NCBI RefSeq assembly: GCF_014841125.1
Contig: NZ_JACYTQ010000002.1
Span: forward strand, 620,001 to 684,000
Length of the DNA stretch: 64,000 nucleotides
Source: Echinicola arenosa
GTDB lineage: Bacteria; Bacteroidota; Bacteroidia; Cytophagales; Cyclobacteriaceae
Reading direction: 5' to 3'
In this document: positions 16,613 to 25,647 of the stretch, piece by piece
Layout of the letters: each line of letters starts with the position of its first letter
Position numbering within the stretch: position 1 is the stretch's first letter
Made by a program: the position numbers and the translations under genes
The notes under the pieces: model-generated
The model's database searches: none
What the model saw: the letters and a program-made list of their open reading frames with translations, nothing else
Told to the model about the DNA's origin: nothing

Positions 16613-19441
16613 CTACTTCACTACTATTTCATATTCTCCAGATCCAAGTTTATAGACCGGAAAGGAACCATGCTGATTTTCCTTTACCAAAGCATCTTTC
16701 TCCGGTTTACGACCATTGATCAATACTTCATCAGGGTTCTCCACAGGCAATACCACTGTCGCACTCGTATTTACGGGTATCGTGAAATGAAAAGTCCCCA
16801 TGGCATTTTCTCTTTTCCATTCCGAGACAATTTTACCATACCTGCTTTCATAGGAAGCTTTTACAAATTCCAAATCGCCTACCCAATGTGGCTTCAGGTA
16901 AAAATGCTTAAACCCAGGATTTTTTGTATCCGGTTGTATCCCGGCCAAATCCCGATAAAACCATTCTTCGATTTGTCCCATCATAAAATGGTTCCAGCTG
17001 TTTCCCTTTCTGGGATCCCACTGTTCCGTCAAAGTGGTCAGCCCAAATTTGATCTGAAAACCATAACCAGGCGCTTCATAGTGATTGTGCATTTGATACA
17101 TTAGCTGGTTCAGTCCATTCCTGGCCAAAGTCTGGTATAAATAGCGATTGCCCACATCTCCAGTAGTCAATCGATAACCGTGCTCTTTAATATCTTTGAC
17201 CAAATTGTCCAAAACAGCTTCTTTTCTGCTTGGGTCGACGATGTCCAAAAACACTGGAACCGCATTTGAAAATTGACTACCAGTACCATATTGATTGGTT
17301 GCTGGGTTGAAAAATTCCGCATTAAAGGCTTCTTTTACTGCTTTTTCCAATGTTTGATACTTCTCAAAATCATCCCTTTGCTGAAGCATTGCAGCAGCTT
17401 TTTTTACCAGGCTAATCCCCAAATAATAGTGAGATGTCGCGGAAAGTGCTATTGGGCTATTTTTTGAATATCCAGCAGCATGCTCACCATAGTCATACCA
17501 ATCCCCCAAACCATGAGAAACAATATGGTGCTCAGCCGTCGTGCCCAAATAGTCTATATAACGCTTCATCGTAGGATAATACTTTGCAATCAATGAACTA
17601 TCCCCATAATATTCATAATACATCCAAGGCAAGACCACACATGCTACTCCCCATTCCGGTGAATCTGTAAAATCGCCACCAAAAACCACATATTCCGGGG
17701 CAATGCTGGGCACAAGTCCATTATCCCTTTGGGCATCAGCCATGTCCTGCATGACCTTGGGCACCAGCTGGCCCAAGTCATAGTTATAAAACAAACCGGG
17801 ACCATTTAAATAAGTTTCTTCCAACCACCCTAACTTCTCCCGATGTGGACAGTCAGTAAAGACACTTTGCATATTGCTTTTGATGGCATTATTGATCAAC
17901 CAATGTGTTTGGTTGAAGATCCCATTGGAACTTTCAAAAGAGCCTTTTTCCTCCGCCCTATTGTAAATAAAATTGGATTTGATTTCAGTAATGCTGGGCC
18001 TGTCTTCCTGCTGATCTTGGCCGGGCAAATTAACATTCTCCACTTGGATATATTGATAACCATAATAGCTGAACTTAGGCTGCCAGGATTCTTCTCCCTC
18101 CCCTTTTAGGGTGTAGGAATAATAATGTGGGCCGCCTGTTCTGCCCTGTCCCACCATTCCACTTTCTTTCAAATGCTCACCCACTACGAGCTTTACGGTT
18201 TGTCCTTTTTTCCCTTTTACCGTAATGGAAGGAAACCCTGCCAAATTTTGTCCCATATCCAACACATAAACATTCTCTGCTGGTTCGGAAACTGATTTGA
18301 CATCAAATTGCTGCTGAATACCAACCGAAGGTGCCAATTGTGGCTTTAGAGATCCCAATGGGGCTTTTTGGATGACCACCTGATTCCATTCTTCATCGGA
18401 AAATCCAGCTTGATTCCAGCCTTCTTGCTCTCTATTGGCATCATAGTCTTCTCCCCCAAAAATACAATTGAAGGTAATCGGACTCTCTGTCCACTTCCAA
18501 GTTTCATCAGAGGCCACCACTTGGGTTTTTCCATTCTCAAACTCCAGCTTCAAGTTAAAAAACAAGGTAGGAGGTCCGAAGCTGATCAAAAATTTAGCGT
18601 ATCTGTCTCCTGTTACATTGTACATCCCATTTCCCAACACCACCCCGATGGCATTCTCACCCTTTTTAATCCTCTCCGTGACATCATAGGTGTTGTAGTA
18701 AACTGTCTTGTCATAATCCGACCAAAGCGGCGCAAACTCACTATTCCCCACCTTTTCACCATTTAATGTCAACTCATAGTGGCCCAAACCACTGATGTAT
18801 ATTGTGGCCTTTTTTATCTTTTTCAGGGGCTTAAAGGCCTTTCTTAGCTGAATACTTTGCTTTGCCAGCGGATCCACATGACTCCATTTCTCCTTATTTT
18901 CTTCCCTTCGCATATCAGGTTCATGAAAATTTCTTCCGCTTGGCAATCCGCTATCTTCGCGCGAAATGGCACCAATCCATTTGGCCTGTTTCTCCAGATG
19001 ATCAGGAGCCATCTCAAAAAAGGTCGATTGACTCCAGTCTGATGCATTTCCGGCTTCATTCCATACTTTTACTTTCCAAAAATAACGTTGCCCCCCAATC
19101 AGTGGTACTCCCTGATAAGCGATCATCTGGCTTTGGTCACTATCAACTTTTCCTGAATCCCAAACCACTGTCTCTTCACCCCCCTCCGATGAATGATACA
19201 CAACCACCTGATAGGCCGATTGCCTGGCACCTTGTTCTTGGGAAGATAATTTCCAACTTAGTCTTGGGGCAGCAATTTCAAGACCCAAAGGTTGATGCAT
19301 CATTTCAACCGTTACATCCACCACTTTGGGACCTGTGGCCATAGGATCAGGTCCACAACCAAAAAATAACAGGCAAAGCAACAGCAAACCCAATGCTGGT
19401 GCAAATAAGGACTGTTTTTGGTCAAAAGAAAAAATATCCAT
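16613..19441 (-). CDS. GH78 alpha-L-rhamnosidase, lipoprotein
   Basis: 942 residues with a clear lipoprotein signal (LLLLCLLFFGC, lipobox Cys29), so surface- or periplasm-anchored. Fibronectin-like N-domain (VTVEMMHQPLGLE...PRLSWKLSS), then rhamnosidase domains with KWIGA, LNGEKVGNS and VLDMGQNLAGF. Catalytic motifs are FTDCPHREKLGWLEE (Asp530, general-acid Glu535) and LTTLTEQWDP (base Glu806). It belongs to a different GH78 subgroup from the gene ending at 998, which has DCPQRNER instead of DCPHREK, so the two enzymes probably cut different rhamnose linkages. It is 16 bp downstream of the beta-propeller gene and just upstream of the aldolase. Confidence 0.94.
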   Translation of the reverse strand: MDIFSFDQKQSLFAPALGLLLLCLLFFGCGPDPMATGPKVVDVTVEMMHQPLGLEIAAPRLSWKLSSQEQGARQSAYQVVVYHSSEGGEETVVWDSGKVDSDQSQMIAYQGVPLIGGQRYFWKVKVWNEAGNASDWSQSTFFEMAPDHLEKQAKWIGAISREDSGLPSGRNFHEPDMRREENKEKWSHVDPLAKQSIQLRKAFKPLKKIKKATIYISGLGHYELTLNGEKVGNSEFAPLWSDYDKTVYYNTYDVTERIKKGENAIGVVLGNGMYNVTGDRYAKFLISFGPPTLFFNLKLEFENGKTQVVASDETWKWTESPITFNCIFGGEDYDANREQEGWNQAGFSDEEWNQVVIQKAPLGSLKPQLAPSVGIQQQFDVKSVSEPAENVYVLDMGQNLAGFPSITVKGKKGQTVKLVVGEHLKESGMVGQGRTGGPHYYSYTLKGEGEESWQPKFSYYGYQYIQVENVNLPGQDQQEDRPSITEIKSNFIYNRAEEKGSFESSNGIFNQTHWLINNAIKSNMQSVFTDCPHREKLGWLEETYLNGPGLFYNYDLGQLVPKVMQDMADAQRDNGLVPSIAPEYVVFGGDFTDSPEWGVACVVLPWMYYEYYGDSSLIAKYYPTMKRYIDYLGTTAEHHIVSHGLGDWYDYGEHAAGYSKNSPIALSATSHYYLGISLVKKAAAMLQQRDDFEKYQTLEKAVKEAFNAEFFNPATNQYGTGSQFSNAVPVFLDIVDPSRKEAVLDNLVKDIKEHGYRLTTGDVGNRYLYQTLARNGLNQLMYQMHNHYEAPGYGFQIKFGLTTLTEQWDPRKGNSWNHFMMGQIEEWFYRDLAGIQPDTKNPGFKHFYLKPHWVGDLEFVKASYESRYGKIVSEWKRENAMGTFHFTIPVNTSATVVLPVENPDEVLINGRKPEKDALVKENQHGSFPVYKLGSGEYEIVVK

Positions 19442-19457
19442 TTTCTTAATTAATAGC

Positions 19458-21386
19458 TTAATAAGTAACCAAAGATTCCAAATAATAAACCGCCTCTTTC
19501 ACCGCTTCTCCTGCATTTTCCAAATCATAGTCCTGATCTGTCGGAGTCTCTGCATTCGGAAAGTACCGCTGTGTTCCTGTTCTGAAAACAATCCGCTCCA
19601 TTGCATCCAGGGGTGCAAAGAATAATTTTGGACCTTTTTCCTGACCATTTATCTTAATTTGATAAAACCGCGTCTCTACATTCAAATCTAACTCCACATG
19701 ATATGACTTTCCTTTTTCATAGGCCAGCAGTGTATTCATCCGGTAACCCGCCCGTGTTTTGAAAAGTCCATCTTCATCAAAAATCAGTTGGACCCCTGGC
19801 CTACCCTTGCTGTCCTGAATTTCTATTTGAAGTTTGCCGTGATCTGCTTGCTGGGCTGACACGGTAAACTCCACATGCAATTGTTTACTAGAAGGGACGA
19901 TCCTTTGTGCTTTGGCATAATCGAAAGGATCTTGATCGTGCAGCACCAAATACTTTTTGCCATCAACCTTTTCAATGCCAGTTTTTGCCCATTGTGGGCT
20001 GTAAGTATTCCAAAAATCGATTTCCTTACCTTCTGGCATCCTATCAAAGACATCGTTGGCATGTCCTACCGATTCAGCTGTAATGGGTGTTGGCACTGAA
20101 GCTACCCAAATGTCCTCTTTGTTGACACTATAGGTTAGCCACATTTTACCGTCAGGCGGCATGCCATTTCCTTCCAAAATTCCCCTGACATATTGGGGAC
20201 CATAGGACTTGTAGTTTCCACCATACCTCATGGCAGTGATTTCACCATGAACCAAGAATAGGTTATCATAGTCAATACCATCTTTACTGCTTGAGACAGC
20301 CAATGGCCAACGGTACTCCGAAGGGTTATAGACCAGGGCATAAGCGCCATCTGCGGTACGCTGCCCCCATATTTTTGCATTTGAATTTACCACCCCTGGA
20401 GCTCTCAAAGGGTTATATTCCCAAGTTATTCCCCCGTCATGACTGATGCTGGTCAGGGCATGCTTCCATAAACCAATTACCCTGTCATCAGGGAGATGAT
20501 AGTAACTAAAAGCTTTGTATTGCTTTTTTAGCGGGATTAAGGGATCATCCCTATCCGCTTCCTCCACCCACTGCTGCATCATCAATGGCTTGCTGAGCAA
20601 ATCATCACAGGCCTTTATAAAGGCTTTGTCCTTGCTGGATTTATAAAATGGATAAGCGGTGTTCTCTTCGTCCCAACCGTGATTGTATCGAATAAAATAG
20701 ATCGGGCCGAAACTGCCATCTTCTTTAATTTCCCTGATCACACGACCGATGCCATTGCCATCATTTGGACCATCGTGAGCGTCCAAGGCAATTCCATAAT
20801 AGGCCAAGGCCAATAGCTTCCCGTTTTCTGCTACATAAAAACCCATCCTCTGATGCATCACTGCATCTAAGTCTTTGGCAACACCCTCCTGACCTTCTTT
20901 GGTTGTACCATCTGGAATTCGGTAAGGAGGAAAAATCACTTCAGGTCTGGTCCAATTTCTTCCATCAGAAGATGTTTGGAGCAAGGTTTGGCTCGGAGCA
21001 ATATGTTCCCCCACAGGATCACTCAGATACTCCAAATAAAATTTCCCATTCCAATAAGCCAACATGGGCGCATGGTTATAAGTCCACCCAAAGCCATCTC
21101 CTTTTTCAGGATATTCCCGATTGGCCCGCATGGTCTGTACTGCATGCACGCCAATGGCTGGCTGTAACTGCCCATGATGATAATCCACACGGGACAAGGT
21201 ACTACCACTGTAATGGAGTGTATCTTGAGCTTCCGCCTGAGTAGGTAAACTAAAAATGGTGTAAAGCAAAACACAGTATAGCGTCAGAAACTTAATTTTG
21301 ATTCCTCCCCAGCTCAGCAGACCCGGCAGTCGTACTTCCCTATTTCCTTTTTGTTCTTTATTCATTATTCTATCTATACTGTCCAT
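19458..21386 (-). CDS. Seven-bladed beta-propeller enzyme, GH145/PL42-like, with C-terminal beta-sandwich
   Basis: 642 residues. A signal segment (IKFLTLYCVLLYTIFSLPTQAEAQ) is preceded by about 30 residues, so translation may begin at the internal Met8 (21365). Residues 55-460 look like a sialidase-like propeller with characteristic stretches DYHHGQLQPAIGVHAVQ, GWTYNHAPMLAYWNGKFYLE, QTSSDGRNWT and SISHDGGITWEYN. This resembles GH145/PL42 proteins that act at terminal L-rhamnose-alpha-1,4-D-glucuronate. In that family a single posterior-face His is catalytic, and His70/His71 of YHHGQ are candidates. Residues 480-642 appear to add a lectin-like beta-sandwich. The assignment is by remembered similarity. 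It is translationally close to GH43 (3 bp) and GH78 (16 bp). Confidence 0.6.
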   Translation of the reverse strand: MDSIDRIMNKEQKGNREVRLPGLLSWGGIKIKFLTLYCVLLYTIFSLPTQAEAQDTLHYSGSTLSRVDYHHGQLQPAIGVHAVQTMRANREYPEKGDGFGWTYNHAPMLAYWNGKFYLEYLSDPVGEHIAPSQTLLQTSSDGRNWTRPEVIFPPYRIPDGTTKEGQEGVAKDLDAVMHQRMGFYVAENGKLLALAYYGIALDAHDGPNDGNGIGRVIREIKEDGSFGPIYFIRYNHGWDEENTAYPFYKSSKDKAFIKACDDLLSKPLMMQQWVEEADRDDPLIPLKKQYKAFSYYHLPDDRVIGLWKHALTSISHDGGITWEYNPLRAPGVVNSNAKIWGQRTADGAYALVYNPSEYRWPLAVSSSKDGIDYDNLFLVHGEITAMRYGGNYKSYGPQYVRGILEGNGMPPDGKMWLTYSVNKEDIWVASVPTPITAESVGHANDVFDRMPEGKEIDFWNTYSPQWAKTGIEKVDGKKYLVLHDQDPFDYAKAQRIVPSSKQLHVEFTVSAQQADHGKLQIEIQDSKGRPGVQLIFDEDGLFKTRAGYRMNTLLAYEKGKSYHVELDLNVETRFYQIKINGQEKGPKLFFAPLDAMERIVFRTGTQRYFPNAETPTDQDYDLENAGEAVKEAVYYLESLVTY

Positions 21387-21389
21387 CTG

Positions 21390-22334
21390 TTATTTCTTTT
21401 TCGCTTCATCCTTTAATTGCTTCAAAATTTCTTCTGAAATGGTACTGATTGTGCCATGCTTGTGACCCTCAGGCAGGCTGATTTCTCCATCTATATTGCT
21501 GAAAGATATAAAATCGTTAGTGCTTACTGCCTGGTAGGTTTTTGCGCCGTAGCTATCAAAATAAATCAACCACTGGTCTCCATGATGAAGTACCGTTGGT
21601 CCTTCCGTAAGAAAATCTGAAAAAGGCTCGGAAATATTTTCCCAAGGTCCTACTGGGGACTCACTAAATGCCACTTTAATATTTCTGTTGGGTCGGGTGT
21701 TATCCTTTAAGACCAAAACATAATCATTCGATGCACGCTTTACGATCACCGCATCTATGACACTGAATCCAGGTTCCAAAAAAAGTTTGGTAGGGCTAAA
21801 TTCCTTAAAATCCTTGGTCGTCGTATAATACATGCGGTGGTTGTTACGCTCTTCTTCTTCCCCCTTCTCGAATCGAAAAGGGATGGTGGAAGCCCAAATA
21901 ATGATGTACTGGTCTTCCTCATCATCATAAAATATTTCTGGTGCCCACACATTGACCACTTCTGGCTCATGTGCCATCACGGGAATAAACTTTTGATTGG
22001 ACCAATGAACAAAATCCTTAGTACTGGCGTATCCGAACCCATTTCCACCTTTCCAGTCAGTTGTCCAAACCATATGGTAAGTATCTTCTGGTCCTTTGAC
22101 AACAGAAGGGTCACGCATAATCTGGCTTTTTCCCACAGCTGGTGGAAGATAAGGGCCTCCCAAGTCTTCCCAATGATAACCATCTTCACTATAAGCCAAA
22201 TAAAGTCCTTCATCTGCAGGCTCTCTGAAAGAGGTAAAAATATAATACTCCTTTTCACTTTTACAGCTTATAAAAATGGTAACTGTCCATAGTAGCAATA
22301 AAACAGTTCGGCTATTTATTTTCCTTTTACTCAT
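21390..22334 (-). CDS. GH43-type five-bladed propeller glycosidase, lipoprotein
   Basis: 314 residues with lipobox IFISC (Cys24). The single catalytic propeller has the three acidic positions expected of GH43: Asp75 in IMRDPSV (base), Asp194 in SVIDAVIV (pKa modulator) and Glu244 in LTEGPTVLHH (general acid). Blade motifs include LAYSEDGYHWEDLG, GYASTKDFVHWS and YYTTTKDFKEFS. GH43 enzymes are arabinofuranosidases, xylosidases or galactosidases; here arabinose or galactose side chains of rhamnogalacturonan are the likely targets. There is no accessory carbohydrate-binding domain. It overlaps the upstream GH28 gene by 8 bp. Confidence 0.85.
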   Translation of the reverse strand: MSKRKINSRTVLLLLWTVTIFISCKSEKEYYIFTSFREPADEGLYLAYSEDGYHWEDLGGPYLPPAVGKSQIMRDPSVVKGPEDTYHMVWTTDWKGGNGFGYASTKDFVHWSNQKFIPVMAHEPEVVNVWAPEIFYDDEEDQYIIIWASTIPFRFEKGEEEERNNHRMYYTTTKDFKEFSPTKLFLEPGFSVIDAVIVKRASNDYVLVLKDNTRPNRNIKVAFSESPVGPWENISEPFSDFLTEGPTVLHHGDQWLIYFDSYGAKTYQAVSTNDFISFSNIDGEISLPEGHKHGTISTISEEILKQLKDEAKKK

Positions 22335-23919
22335 TAGCCTCTTGTTTAATCATTCCTTTGACTTCTTCACCTATTACCACAGGTTTCTCCACATGGTACC
22401 ATTGGTTGTTTTGGATAAAGATATGCTTACTTTCTTCTCCTTTTATATTCAAATAACATTCGGTTTGAACCATCGGGAAATTATTGGTGATCATTGCATT
22501 ACTGACATTTTGGAGTTCCAACACGGCACGGTCAGCAAGTGGTTGACGGCTTTTTAAATTGTCTATAAGGAGTCCCTCCACAGCTTCCAATTGAACAGAT
22601 GGCCCTAATTCTGTTGAAATCTCCACGTCACGCAGTTCCACATGTGTAGCTGTTTTAATGGATAAACCTTCCTTGGCATTCATATTTATATTAGAAAAGC
22701 TTATCTGGTCGATTGGCATTTCAGGAATGCCCAATACCTTGCCGGCCACATTGACATTGGATCCAGTAACATTAGAGATATGAATGTTTCTAAAAGAAGG
22801 AGTTTCCTCTGTCACAGGACCTTCATGGGTATTTTTGTCGTAGAAAAGGTTCATCACGATGGCTTCCAACTGGATGTCTTTCATCACAATATTGTCTATC
22901 CTTATTTCTTCTACCACACCTCCACGACCTCTTGCCGCTTTAAGACGGATCCCTCTGTCAGTTCCATCAAACACACAATTTGAAATGGTTACTTTACGGA
23001 TACTTCCAGAGATTTCACTCCCTATGACCACTCCTCCATGACCACTCAACATCGTGCAATTGGTGATGGTCACATTTTCAGTTGGTGTGTCCCACTTACG
23101 ACCATCGAAATCCCTTCCGGACTTGATCGTAATACAATCATCTCCCACGCTGATGTGACAATCGGAAATATGGACATTCTTACAAGAAGTGGGGTTGATA
23201 CCATCTGTATTGGGAGAGGGAGGATTTTCTATGGTTACTCCAGTGATGGTCACATTATCACAAAATGCGGGATTAATTGTCCAAAAAGGAGAATTGACAA
23301 TGGTCACTCCTTCAATGCGAACATTCTTGCAGCGAAAAGGTTGGATCAAAGGAGGCCTAAAAAACTTTAGCCCCATGGTTTTCTGATAATAATCCGCAGT
23401 CTTCAAACCTTCATTGGCAGCAGTCCACATTTTTTGGTATTTGCTTTCCTTTAAAGTTTTCTGGTCTGCCTCGTGGATTCGATACATTTCCATCCACCAG
23501 TCTTTTCCTTGTCCATCTATTTTGCCTCGACCAGTAATGGTAATATTTTCTGCTTCATAGGCATAGATCAAGGGAGAAAAATTATTCATAACTGTTCCTT
23601 CCCATCGCATTTGCACAAAAGGCAAATAATGATCAAAATCAGTGGAAAACCTTAACACAGCCCCAGCATCCAAATGTAGGGTGATATTGCTTTTAAGCTG
23701 AATCGCACCCGTCAGGTAATCTCCTGCCGGGAAAAAAAGTGTACCTCCACCAGCTTCTGCAGCCTTGTCAATGGCGCTTTGGATAGCTTCCGTGCAGAGT
23801 TGACCTTTGTTATTCCCACCCACTTCCAAAATATTGATCCAGCCTGATTCAATAGCTGAAAATGCATGACCAAATAATAGAAGGTTTAAGGCAAATAGTA
23901 ATGTGATGTATTTTTTCAT
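22327..23919 (-). CDS. GH28 polygalacturonase-family enzyme
   Basis: 530 residues, with signal peptide MKKYITLLFALNLLLFGHAFSA. Right-handed beta-helix with all four GH28 signatures: NTDG (237-240), GDDC with the paired Asp 260-261, GHGG (293-296) and GIRLK (323-327), the last being the RIK equivalent. It hydrolyses alpha-1,4-galacturonide or galacturonosyl-rhamnose linkages. The insertion around 140-190 (WWMEMYRIHEADQ...) is often seen in exo-acting rhamnogalacturonan galacturonohydrolases, so an exo mode is plausible but not shown. It heads a tight group with GH43, the propeller enzyme and GH78. The 229-bp gap upstream is the only sizeable spacer in this stretch and may contain a promoter, though I see no clear box. 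Confidence 0.93.
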   Translation of the reverse strand: MKKYITLLFALNLLLFGHAFSAIESGWINILEVGGNNKGQLCTEAIQSAIDKAAEAGGGTLFFPAGDYLTGAIQLKSNITLHLDAGAVLRFSTDFDHYLPFVQMRWEGTVMNNFSPLIYAYEAENITITGRGKIDGQGKDWWMEMYRIHEADQKTLKESKYQKMWTAANEGLKTADYYQKTMGLKFFRPPLIQPFRCKNVRIEGVTIVNSPFWTINPAFCDNVTITGVTIENPPSPNTDGINPTSCKNVHISDCHISVGDDCITIKSGRDFDGRKWDTPTENVTITNCTMLSGHGGVVIGSEISGSIRKVTISNCVFDGTDRGIRLKAARGRGGVVEEIRIDNIVMKDIQLEAIVMNLFYDKNTHEGPVTEETPSFRNIHISNVTGSNVNVAGKVLGIPEMPIDQISFSNINMNAKEGLSIKTATHVELRDVEISTELGPSVQLEAVEGLLIDNLKSRQPLADRAVLELQNVSNAMITNNFPMVQTECYLNIKGEESKHIFIQNNQWYHVEKPVVIGEEVKGMIKQEANE

Positions 23920-24148
23920 AGGTTATTTTGAATCATGGAGGGCATTGGGAGTTAACCTCTTCCGGAGTTTTGGGATTACAAACCCGAAACAATTTTCCTC
24001 CTTAGTTCTTCATCGCAATAAGTAAACAACTAAGCAATCTCTACTTAGCAGCACATTGCTTCGAACCATTATTTTCAACTCATAATCGCGGATTCCAGCT
24101 AAAGAATAGGCTTCATTTGTTCTATCTTTATACCAGTACGATGTATTA

Positions 24149-25576
24149 TTACTTGTAATTTAGTACCAAAACCCAATCGTTCCCATCCTGCACCTTCCCG
24201 TCTGGTTTGAACTCCTGAACACCTTTGGCTTCCACCTCCCCGAGGTCAGACATCTTCCCATTTCGGGGGTTAAACCAACTTGCCTTTACTGTATTTCCTT
24301 GGATCACTTCCATATTCACGGCGATGGATCTGCCAGTGTAAGTATAAATCAAGGCATAATCCTCTCCTCTTGTTGCAGCCAAATGATCATGCTTTTCTCC
24401 TTGATTGGCAATCAAGGACTGATCTGGTATTCGCTCCAAGTACGGAAATTGTAATATCAGGTCTTTCAAATAATGCATTTGCTTGGCTCCCGGGTCATTG
24501 ATGGCTTCTGTCCATAACTTTTTATTCCCATATGCACCTACTTCACCATCCTCCGGGCGGTGCATTTGCATTACGGCACTATGTCCATAAGTATGCCCTG
24601 CCGCTCCAGAAAACACGGCCCAATATGCATACCTTCTTGCATCTTCAGCTTGCCAAAACCCTTCTTCTGGATCATGAAGCCCCTCAGGAATTCCTTCATA
24701 GGATGGCTCCCCATCCACTGTTGGCATCTTACGCTCCAACTGGTAGTCCGCCTCAACATATTTCCAGTTGTCTTCCCCATAAGCTCGCTCAGTATCATCT
24801 TGGTCATATCGACGGTGCCCGGACTGGAACATATGAAAGTCCATCCATGGTGCCTCTGCAAACCAGTCTGAAGACTGCATTCTCCCCCTTGGGTGAAAGG
24901 TGATCAGGTGGTTTTTGTCATTCTTATCCAAGGTTTCACCAATGGCATTCCACACTTCTATATATTCATTTCCAAAAGTGTCCCCACCATTCAGCCAGAT
25001 GACATTGGGCCTATCCTTGTAACGCAAGGTCAGGAATTTGGCATATTGCGCTGCTTCCTCCACACTTACTCCGCCATCTTTCACATTCGTCCCCCATACA
25101 GGAACCATGGCCATATAGATATCTCTTTTTTCTGCCTCTCTCACAACAAAATCAATATGATCCCAGAAATCATAAGCTGTAGTGTCCGAGGGCTCACTTC
25201 CAGGTGTTGTCAAGGGTGTAGCTACATTTTGATGGACCAATGCACTGTCTCCATAGGCATTTACTGCACCAAGGGTATGTAAAGTCATCACCTGAACGAC
25301 ATTAAAACCCTTTGCTTTTCGGTCATCCAAATACTGTAGAGCTTCCTCGCGTTTCAACTTATTGAACATTAGCCATCCCGTATCGCCCAACCAAAAAAAA
25401 GGCTCGCCACTCGTGGTGACAAAATAACGATCATTATCTGACACTTTTAAAAAGGGTAGGCCTTTAGGACCTTCAGCCGGTTTTGCAGCCGTGGTTTGCT
25501 CTTCTTTTTGTCCCTGACAAGCCATTAAAAGGCCTAATAAAAGGGTAGCAATGCTGAGTGTTATGTTGCGTTTCAT
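24149..25576 (-). CDS. DUF4038 / GH140-like (apiosidase-like) TIM-barrel glycosidase
   Basis: 475-residue lipoprotein (LLMAC, Cys20). The N-terminus FLKVSDNDRYFVTTSGEPFFWLGDTGW is the DUF4038 opening. The (beta/alpha)8 barrel shows candidate catalytic residues Asp199 in WLNGGDTFG and Glu290 in VDGEPSYEG, the positions used by the GH140 apiosidase of RG-II side-chain A. A C-terminal beta domain (SIAVNMEVIQGNTVKASWFNPRNG) resembles the collagen-binding-like domain that often follows. Not every DUF4038 protein is an apiosidase, so substrate is open. It is 71 bp downstream of the beta-helix gene and in the same orientation. Confidence 0.8.
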   Translation of the reverse strand: MKRNITLSIATLLLGLLMACQGQKEEQTTAAKPAEGPKGLPFLKVSDNDRYFVTTSGEPFFWLGDTGWLMFNKLKREEALQYLDDRKAKGFNVVQVMTLHTLGAVNAYGDSALVHQNVATPLTTPGSEPSDTTAYDFWDHIDFVVREAEKRDIYMAMVPVWGTNVKDGGVSVEEAAQYAKFLTLRYKDRPNVIWLNGGDTFGNEYIEVWNAIGETLDKNDKNHLITFHPRGRMQSSDWFAEAPWMDFHMFQSGHRRYDQDDTERAYGEDNWKYVEADYQLERKMPTVDGEPSYEGIPEGLHDPEEGFWQAEDARRYAYWAVFSGAAGHTYGHSAVMQMHRPEDGEVGAYGNKKLWTEAINDPGAKQMHYLKDLILQFPYLERIPDQSLIANQGEKHDHLAATRGEDYALIYTYTGRSIAVNMEVIQGNTVKASWFNPRNGKMSDLGEVEAKGVQEFKPDGKVQDGNDWVLVLNYK

Positions 25577-25647
25577 AGTTAATTGTTGCTCATTTTGTTA
25601 CTGGCTAACTTAAATTCTAAAGGGAATAAACCAAATCCAGTTATTTG

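Noticed and set aside
1094-23655. Many plus-strand open frames of 60-180 codons opposite the minus-strand enzymes, for example 16574-17104 and 18862-19344
   Set aside because: They lie wholly antisense to genes with clear families, lack ribosome binding sites or family features, and arise from the codon bias of the real genes.
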